Source of the DNA: Candidatus Peribacteraceae bacterium
GTDB taxonomy: Bacteria > Patescibacteriota > Gracilibacteria > Peribacterales > Peribacteraceae
NCBI GenBank assembly: GCA_022843885.1
Contig: JALHMU010000004.1
Span: forward strand, 1 to 37,512
DNA length: 37,512 nt
Reading direction: 5' to 3'
The first letter of the stretch is position 1, and each line of letters begins with the position of its first letter. The notes under the pieces are model-generated. The model saw only the letters and a program-made list of their open reading frames with translations, was not told where the DNA came from and did not search any database. The translations under genes were made by a program, and so were the position numbers. This document shows positions 32,750 through 37,512 of this stretch, piece by piece.

Positions 32750-33595
32750 CTATCTGGTTTGCTCGCGGATGATGTCCGCAAGCGTCGTGAGGATATCCTG
32801 GCCGATCTCCTCTTTCTGCTTTCCGCTCGCGAGGAACGACCACCATGGGAAATGCACTTCCACTTTTTCCTCAGCATCGATTTCCACGTCTGCAGATGTA
32901 TCGACAGGAATGAAACCGAAGAGTTTCACTGAGTGACGGACCTTCACTTTGATCTTCTCGAAATTCATGGACACTTGTTCCACAGGTTTTCCTTTTGCCT
33001 GCGCCTCCTTCAAAAGAACATCCGAAATCAGAAGACGATTTTCTTCTTTCTTTGCTTCATCAGATGCTCCGCCGCCGCCAAGGAGGATGCCGAAGTCCGG
33101 CATGAGAGGTTCAGGATCGACCGCAACATCAATCTCATCCGGTTCGACTCCTTCCTGCGGGGCGGTTTGAATGGTTTTCTCACGTTCGACGGATGCTTGA
33201 GAAGCGGGCTTCGACGATGTTTCTTTTGATTCGCCTTTGATCGTGTCGAATTCCATGAATGCAGGACCTGCTTCCGTATCATCATCTTCTTCCATCACGT
33301 CGATCTCGTCTGGCTCGACTCCTTCTTGCTCTTGCATGACATCGATCTCATCCGGTTCCACACATTCTTGAGGCTTCGTCTGAATTGCTTTTGAGGATGT
33401 TGCGCGCGCAGGCTGTGACGATGTGCGAGATTCCCCTTCGATGTCGTCCAGTTCAAGGAGTGCAGGTGATGCGGCCTGTTCGTCGGCTGTCGCACTATTT
33501 CCTTTGACGCCTTCATATTTCATATACACAGCTGCTTCTGCCGTGGAGGCAAAAAGAAACGCTGCGAGTACGGTGGTGATGAGTGGTGTTTTCAT
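32750..33595 (-). CDS. Acidic secreted repeat protein with Hcp-like strand motifs
   Basis: A 281-residue exported protein with a signal peptide ending near AEA (19-21). Two short motifs recur. [YFL]M/L-x-[YFL]-x3-[KE]G[EN]S occurs at 24-34, 46-56 and 113-123. VEPDEIDV or GVEPDEIDV occurs at 79-86, 93-100 and 150-157. The first resembles the opening strand of Hcp-fold proteins (YMKYEG-like, then KGES) and the second resembles their following EIDV strand, but no full Hcp domain is present. The region between is disordered and acidic. The C-terminal 80 residues (KIKVKVRHSVKLFGFIPVDT) look like a small beta domain. The function is unknown. Confidence 0.8.
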   Translation of the reverse strand: MKTPLITTVLAAFLFASTAEAAVYMKYEGVKGNSATADEQAASPALLELDDIEGESRTSSQPARATSSKAIQTKPQECVEPDEIDVMQEQEGVEPDEIDVMEEDDDTEAGPAFMEFDTIKGESKETSSKPASQASVEREKTIQTAPQEGVEPDEIDVAVDPEPLMPDFGILLGGGGASDEAKKEENRLLISDVLLKEAQAKGKPVEQVSMNFEKIKVKVRHSVKLFGFIPVDTSADVEIDAEEKVEVHFPWWSFLASGKQKEEIGQDILTTLADIIREQTR

Positions 33596-33603
33596 AGAAT
33601 GGG

Positions 33604-33632
33604 AGAATACGTGGCGTCCTGAGAAGGGTCAA
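33604..33632 (-). promoter_or_regulatory. Promoter of the acidic repeat protein and cupin genes
   Basis: TTGACC (33632-33627), a 17-base spacer and TATTCT (33609-33604) on the minus strand, ending 8 bases before the ATG at 33595. The predicted message is leaderless or nearly so. Confidence 0.65.
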
Positions 33633-33702
33633 AGTGATCTGGAGTATGGGCACGGCAAAAGCGTACAAAAAACGTTACTGATTGACGCTGATACGATGCG
33701 AT

Positions 33703-35607
33703 CTATTCTTCCCAAAAACTCTCTTCACTCCCAAAAAGCAAATCTTCTGCGTTTTCTACTGATTTTGTTTGCTCCGTACCGATATTTTCGACATGAAAAT
33801 CTTCCGTGCTCTCAGCTTCATCAAACGCAAAAGAAGTGACAGTATTTTCTGGAATAGCAGACTTGCGAGGAGCCAAATGAGGCGCAATCTCAGGCTTTTT
33901 GGTGAGGAGTTCATCTAAATAGGCAATATCCTCAGACATGGTTTTTCCGCCGTTTTTTGCCATGCGCATGAATATTCTTAGATATTCAAGAAAACGATTC
34001 ACATGTTCATGATAGTCACGCATATGCTCTGCATATTTTTCACGGTCTTCTTCTGTTTCTGCTGCAAGCCATTTTTGCGCAGCAAACTCCATGGATTTTG
34101 CAAATTTGTGTACGATGTCTGCGCCCTGTACAAACGCACTAAGAATCTTTGGCGGCAGCAATGATTCACGTACATGCTTTCGTCTTTTCATGTTTTTCAT
34201 GTACGTGGGAAAACCAAATTCCTCTACAACGACGATGTGCGTACGTGGGAGGAATTGCAAATAATCTTCAAATAACCGTGGTTCAAGCATTTCTGGCGTT
34301 GTCGTACCGGACTGAAAGTGCGCTCCTCCATAGACCAAACTGCCAACGGTACCCGGTTGCATTGTTTTTGCCATACGCATCAAAACATTTGCCTGCGGCT
34401 CTTCGAAGAGTTCAGCATTTTCTTTTTTACTCACATCGGTGATTCCTGCGGCAGCACCAGACTGCCCAAAGAATGTGAGTGACATCTCAAGTTGTCGCTC
34501 TCTCATTTGCTCATTTTCTTCATGGATCTCATATGCCTCATATCTTCCATCGCCATTGATGATGTGCATCGCATCTTTTTCCAAGCAATATTTGATGGCA
34601 TTACCGGTGGTATCGACCATGCTTACCTCTTTCAAGTCTTCGATGGGAAGCGGAAAATCTTCTGGAACAGGCACTGCCCCTGAGAGCATGTCATTCAACA
34701 GAACTCTTGCCTTATACAGTCGGTTCAGTTCTTCAGAAATTCCTTCTTGCGTCAGCGGGAATGATTCGGCGAAAATGCGCGTTTTTTCTGGCCCAAACGT
34801 CTTCAGGAGATGCAGTTGCGCCTCCGAAATATGATGTTGGTGCTCAAGCAAATCCGTGGACTCATTTCCCTCTAATATTGCAGTAGTCTGTCTGATACCG
34901 CTTATTCCGTGCACGTGTTTGAAGCACACCAGCAATCTATCGGTGTCTTTTGGATCACTTTCATACACGATCTTTCCCATCGCACTGAGATATTCTCGGA
35001 GTTCAGGAGTCAGAAGTTCTGTTCCTTGGATCTGTCCTTCTTGACGTCGATCGATCACGTTTGTTTCAGGAGTATGACCATCTTCAATCCTCGTGATTTC
35101 TTGATACACTACTTTTTTTGCAGGGAGCTCCAATACATGGGCAATACCTACCCGGGTAATGGATGTATATGGTGCAAAATCAGAGAGATTTCCGGTATTT
35201 GCCGTCCTCTGCGGGAATACCAGCAATCCATTCTTCGTATCGCCTGGAATTTTTTCAAACTCTTGCCACTCTCTGTTTCCGTGGAAATCTCGATACAAAG
35301 ACTGATACTTTTTCGTCTCATTTTTTTTCGCTCCAAACAGCCTTAGGACAGACTTATGTATCGTTCTCTGATACTGAGAAATCTTCACTGGAACGCCATA
35401 CATTCCCCCAAGTTCCAATAAGAGCTTGTCATCCATTGCATCCATGCGCATCCACGATTCAATAGTCGCACGATCTACTGACTGCATGCCTTGAAGTAAC
35501 CACAATTCTTCGTGATCACGTTCACGAGCGACCTCCACATTCGGTTGCGGAGCAATGTTTGCATGAACAGCATCATGAAATTCCCTTTTTTGAACAACGA
35601 ATGACAT
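33703..35607 (-). CDS. Large hypothetical protein with TraB/ChaN-like motifs
   Basis: A 634-residue soluble protein without signal peptide or membrane helix. No family is certain. Residues about 220-435 contain pieces in the order seen in the TraB/ChaN/TIKI fold: a strand ending in histidines (RLLVCFKHVHGIS, 224-236), a strand with an acidic residue (TRIFAESFPL, 276-285), a helix with EENEQMRERQ (363-372), and a strand plus GGAH motif (GSLVYGGAHFQSG, 422-434). The N-terminal 200 residues and the helical C-terminus (about 490-600) are unassigned; the last 50 residues are acidic. It has a strong promoter and is divergent from the DUF2975 operon. Confidence 0.78.
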   Translation of the reverse strand: MSFVVQKREFHDAVHANIAPQPNVEVARERDHEELWLLQGMQSVDRATIESWMRMDAMDDKLLLELGGMYGVPVKISQYQRTIHKSVLRLFGAKKNETKKYQSLYRDFHGNREWQEFEKIPGDTKNGLLVFPQRTANTGNLSDFAPYTSITRVGIAHVLELPAKKVVYQEITRIEDGHTPETNVIDRRQEGQIQGTELLTPELREYLSAMGKIVYESDPKDTDRLLVCFKHVHGISGIRQTTAILEGNESTDLLEHQHHISEAQLHLLKTFGPEKTRIFAESFPLTQEGISEELNRLYKARVLLNDMLSGAVPVPEDFPLPIEDLKEVSMVDTTGNAIKYCLEKDAMHIINGDGRYEAYEIHEENEQMRERQLEMSLTFFGQSGAAAGITDVSKKENAELFEEPQANVLMRMAKTMQPGTVGSLVYGGAHFQSGTTTPEMLEPRLFEDYLQFLPRTHIVVVEEFGFPTYMKNMKRRKHVRESLLPPKILSAFVQGADIVHKFAKSMEFAAQKWLAAETEEDREKYAEHMRDYHEHVNRFLEYLRIFMRMAKNGGKTMSEDIAYLDELLTKKPEIAPHLAPRKSAIPENTVTSFAFDEAESTEDFHVENIGTEQTKSVENAEDLLFGSEESFWEE

Positions 35608-35615
35608 AGCGTGGC

Positions 35616-35643
35616 ATTTTAGAATATTAGTTTAAATTGTCAA
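35616..35643 (-). promoter_or_regulatory. Promoter of the 634-residue protein gene
   Basis: A perfect TTGACA (35643-35638), a 16-base spacer and TAAAAT (35621-35616) on the minus strand, ending 8 bases before the ATG. It is among the strongest promoters here and predicts a leader of 1-2 bases. Confidence 0.75.
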
Positions 35644-35675
35644 CCAAGGCCTAATCGTAAAACAATACTTTTTTA

Positions 35676-35704
35676 TTGATATTCGATAAATCCTCATGTA
35701 CAGT
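35676..35704 (+). promoter_or_regulatory. Promoter of the DUF2975 operon
   Basis: TTGATA (35676-35681), a 17-base spacer and TACAGT (35699-35704). The predicted leader is about 20 bases and contains no Shine-Dalgarno sequence. Confidence 0.6.
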
Positions 35705-35730
35705 ACCTCCGATTTCTTCATTCTTTTTCT

Positions 35731-36216
35731 ATGAAACAAGTCTCTACACTCCTTCTGAAGGCCGTTCTCGTCGTGATCGGCGCCATCGTTCTCATCGGGT
35801 GCGTCTGGTCCTTCCCATACATGTGGGCAGGAGCAGCAACCGAAATTCCGGCAGAAATCCTCCCGATCGTCTACATCGGCATCCTCGGGATCTACGCTGC
35901 GATGTTTCCCTTCCTCTTTGCTCTCTTGCAAGCATTCACGTTGCTTCAGAATATCGATCGCAATCACGGATTTTCGGTCTCATCGGTGAAAGCTCTGAAG
36001 ATCATAAAATACTGCGCAGTCGCCATGACCTTTTGTTACGCGTTCGCACTGCCGTTCGCGTTCCTCTTCGCAGAAGCCGATGATGCGCCGGGTGTCATCC
36101 TCATCGCCACGGCACTCGCAGGTGCACCGTTGATCGTCGCCACGTTTGCAGCCGTGCTGCAGATGCTCATTCAAAGCGCCATTGATATGAAAACTGAACA
36201 CGATTTAACCGTCTAA
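35731..36216 (+). CDS. DUF2975 membrane protein, first copy
   Basis: A 161-residue protein with four membrane helices. Features of DUF2975 are the N-terminal helix (LLLKAVLVVIGAIVLIG), the loop LLQNIDRNHGFSVSSVKALK and the following IKYCAVAM helix. DUF2975 genes are often followed by a small XRE-type regulator, as here, so the membrane proteins and regulator may form a signalling unit. The paralogue at 36230 starts 13 bases downstream. Confidence 0.85.
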   Translation: MKQVSTLLLKAVLVVIGAIVLIGCVWSFPYMWAGAATEIPAEILPIVYIGILGIYAAMFPFLFALLQAFTLLQNIDRNHGFSVSSVKALKIIKYCAVAMTFCYAFALPFAFLFAEADDAPGVILIATALAGAPLIVATFAAVLQMLIQSAIDMKTEHDLTV

Positions 36217-36229
36217 TTCCCCTTCTCCT

Positions 36230-36712
36230 ATGACTACTCTCACGAACACTGTCATGCCTGCTCCGCTCCACCATGCAGCAACGATCTTCTTGAAGCTTGT
36301 GCTTCTTCTGATCGGCGCCGGGACGCTTGCTGCCCTGCTCATCGAACCTCACTTCGAAGGAAGAAATGTAGGTGCGACCTTCACGGAGATCTACTTCCAA
36401 GATCCCTTCCTCGCGTATGTGTACATTGCCTCGATTCCCTTCTTCGTCGCGCTCTACCAAGCAGGTGTCTTCTTTGGTCACATCGAGAAAAAGAATTTTC
36501 CGAGTGCCGCACGCGCAGCGCAGACGATCAAATACTGCGGCATGGCTCTCATTGTTGGGGTCATTGGCGCAGAAGCGTTCATCATTCTCATGCACGATGG
36601 AAAAGATGATATTGCCGGCGGTATTGCGATGGGTGTACTTGGATTGCTTGTCTCTATCGTCATTACAACAGTTGCGGCTGCATCTGAAAGACACGTACAA
36701 AAGAAAATCTGA
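36230..36712 (+). CDS. DUF2975-like membrane protein, second copy
   Basis: A 160-residue paralogue of the preceding gene with four membrane helices and the same landmarks: LKLVLLLIGAGTLAAL, FFGHIEKKNFPSAARAAQTI, then KYCGMALIVGV. Two adjacent copies suggest duplication and perhaps a heteromeric membrane complex. It has no Shine-Dalgarno sequence. The small XRE regulator gene follows after 29 bases. Confidence 0.82.
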   Translation: MTTLTNTVMPAPLHHAATIFLKLVLLLIGAGTLAALLIEPHFEGRNVGATFTEIYFQDPFLAYVYIASIPFFVALYQAGVFFGHIEKKNFPSAARAAQTIKYCGMALIVGVIGAEAFIILMHDGKDDIAGGIAMGVLGLLVSIVITTVAAASERHVQKKI

Positions 36713-36726
36713 GCAGAATGTAACCG

Positions 36727-36732
36727 TATACC
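36727..36732 (+). promoter_or_regulatory. Possible -10 element of the XRE regulator
   Basis: TATACC ends 9 bases before the ATG at 36742. It may give a separate near-leaderless message for the regulator in addition to readthrough from the DUF2975 genes. Confidence 0.35.
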
Positions 36733-36741
36733 CCCGACTCT

Positions 36742-36957
36742 ATGTCTATCCTGATCAATCTCGATGTCATGCTGGCCAAGCGAAAAATGAGTGTCACCGA
36801 ACTCGCGGAGAAGGTGGGCATCACGATGGCCAACATCTCGATCCTCAAAAACGGCAAAGCCAAAGCAATGCGATTCTCAACGCTTGAGGGAATTTGCAAA
36901 GCACTCGACTGTCAGCCGGGAGATATTTTGGAATATAAGACGGAGAAGAAACGATAG
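36742..36957 (+). CDS. Small XRE/Cro-type transcriptional regulator (YozG-like)
   Basis: A 71-residue helix-turn-helix protein, almost all DNA-binding domain: INLDVMLAKRKMSVTELAEK, VGITMANISILKNGKAKAMR, then FSTLEGICKALDCQPGDILE. This form is the usual partner of DUF2975 membrane proteins and probably regulates its own operon. Its stop lies 2 bases from the stop of the convergent DUF2200 gene. Confidence 0.93.
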   Translation: MSILINLDVMLAKRKMSVTELAEKVGITMANISILKNGKAKAMRFSTLEGICKALDCQPGDILEYKTEKKR

Positions 36958-36959
36958 AA

Positions 36960-37325
36960 TTACTCTTTCCGCAAAATCTTTTCCATCGGGCGGCCCTTCG
37001 CGAGCTCATCGATGAGCTTATCCAGATAGCGCATAGCCTGCATCGTGGGATCTTTGATGTCTTCTACGCGAACACCGCAGATAACACCCTTGATCAAAGA
37101 TCGTGAAGGATGGAGTTTCGGTGCTTCCGCGATGAATGTTTCCAAATCCTTCTCTTTCTTCAGTTGGCTTTCCAATTGTTTCTGACTGTATCCAAAGAGC
37201 CATCGAATGATCTCATCGACTTCTTTTTTCGTGCGGTCTTTTTTCTCCGCTTTTTGGATATACATCGGGTAGATCCGCGCGAAGCTCATGCTATAAATAC
37301 GATGTTTTTTCGCGGTCTCTTTCAT
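36960..37325 (-). CDS. DUF2200 family protein
   Basis: A 121-residue soluble protein matching DUF2200 closely: [20 protein letters not shown], then [40 protein letters not shown] and [19 protein letters not shown]. The family is widespread and its function unknown. The frame is open to 37340, but TATGAT ends 6 bases before the ATG at 37325, and family members begin close to that point. Confidence 0.92.
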   Translation of the reverse strand: MKETAKKHRIYSMSFARIYPMYIQKAEKKDRTKKEVDEIIRWLFGYSQKQLESQLKKEKDLETFIAEAPKLHPSRSLIKGVICGVRVEDIKDPTMQAMRYLDKLIDELAKGRPMEKILRKE

Positions 37326-37331
37326 GTGTAT

Positions 37332-37337
37332 ATCATA
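37332..37337 (-). promoter_or_regulatory. -10 element of the DUF2200 gene
   Basis: TATGAT on the minus strand, 6 bases before the ATG at 37325. It decides the start and predicts a leaderless message. Confidence 0.5.
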
Positions 37338-37382
37338 CACGAGGGTGGCTCAACGAGCAGTTTGTGCCGTGAAATCCTTTGA

Positions 37383-37388
37383 TATACT
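37383..37388 (+). promoter_or_regulatory. -10 element of the last, partial gene
   Basis: TATACT ends 6 bases before the ATG at 37395. It supports that small partial frame as a real gene. Confidence 0.5.
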
Positions 37389-37394
37389 AGGCAC

Positions 37395-37512
37395 ATGAAA
37401 GTACTGGTTTGGCATCCTCGGGCTGCACTTCTCGGCTTTTTGATTTCCCTGCCGTTCGTCATCATCAATTTCATTGTGTCCTTACGCATAGAACCTTTCT
37501 ACGGAGTACTAG
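37395..37512 (+). CDS. Membrane or exported protein (partial, continues past right edge)
   Basis: The first 39 residues of a plus-strand gene that runs off the window. It begins MKVLVWHPRAALLGFLISLP and continues hydrophobic (FVIINFIVSL), so it has an N-terminal membrane helix or signal anchor. The product cannot be named from this fragment. The -10 TATACT placed 6 bases upstream supports the start. Confidence 0.65.
   Translation, partial: MKVLVWHPRAALLGFLISLPFVIINFIVSLRIEPFYGVL

Noticed and set aside
36167-36700. A 177-residue minus-strand frame
   Set aside because: It lies opposite the second DUF2975 gene, which has clear membrane helices and a family match, and it is full of charged residues typical of antisense frames.

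Overview
The window looks like a chromosome segment of a Patescibacteria (CPR) bacterium, possibly a Peribacteria-like lineage. That placement is an inference from gene content. The content includes small proteins of CPR-typical families (DUF5652, DUF2975 with a small XRE regulator, DUF2177, DUF1761, DUF2200), a very short alanyl-tRNA synthetase, a type IV pilin-like protein and large secreted repeat proteins. TGA is used as a normal stop: several genes end in a TGA that overlaps the next ATG. This argues against the UGA-glycine code of Gracilibacteria and Absconditabacteria. No rRNA, tRNA, CRISPR array, transposon or phage gene is visible.

Layout. 1-4910 (minus) is the N-terminal 1,636 residues of a giant secreted protein with calcium-loop repeats and at least ten DUF11-type repeats; it continues past the left edge. 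5123-13056 (plus) is a housekeeping run: alaS, two small unknown genes, a Trm11-like methyltransferase, a membrane pair with an HTTM-DCC fusion, DUF5652, trhO and a CNNM/CBS protein. A 59-residue zinc-ribbon gene is hidden on the minus strand at 11852-12031. 13072-15185 (minus) is an ECF sigma factor with its probable membrane anti-sigma partner. 15311-16947 (plus) holds queA and a membrane-anchored methyltransferase. 17000-22330 (minus) is a cell-surface block: a DUF4215 protein, a 1,008-residue two-halved lipoprotein and a pilin with a LamG domain inside it. 22425-24755 (minus) holds a SpoVG homologue carrying a zinc ribbon, a metallophosphoesterase and a winged-helix-like protein. 24862-31153 holds mostly single-gene units: membrane proteins, a BaiN-type flavoprotein, a phosphodiester glycosidase-like protein, a transglutaminase-like protein and a double VOC protein. 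31313-32133 is a csoR-DUF305 copper-type operon. 32219-37512 holds a cupin, an acidic secreted repeat protein, a 634-residue protein with TraB/ChaN-like motifs, a DUF2975-DUF2975-XRE operon, DUF2200 and the start of one more membrane protein.

Two themes connect the genes. First, about twenty genes have a -10-like hexamer ending only 6-11 bases before the start codon and lack a Shine-Dalgarno sequence, so many transcripts are probably leaderless. Clear Shine-Dalgarno sequences appear at only two genes, the spoVG homologue (with a TTG start) and the gene at 29466-30155. Second, several genes act on tRNA: alaS, a Trm11-like methylase, and trhO and queA, which both modify the wobble base. The surface proteins, pilin, sigma/anti-sigma pair and copper-type operon suggest an envelope interacting with its surroundings.
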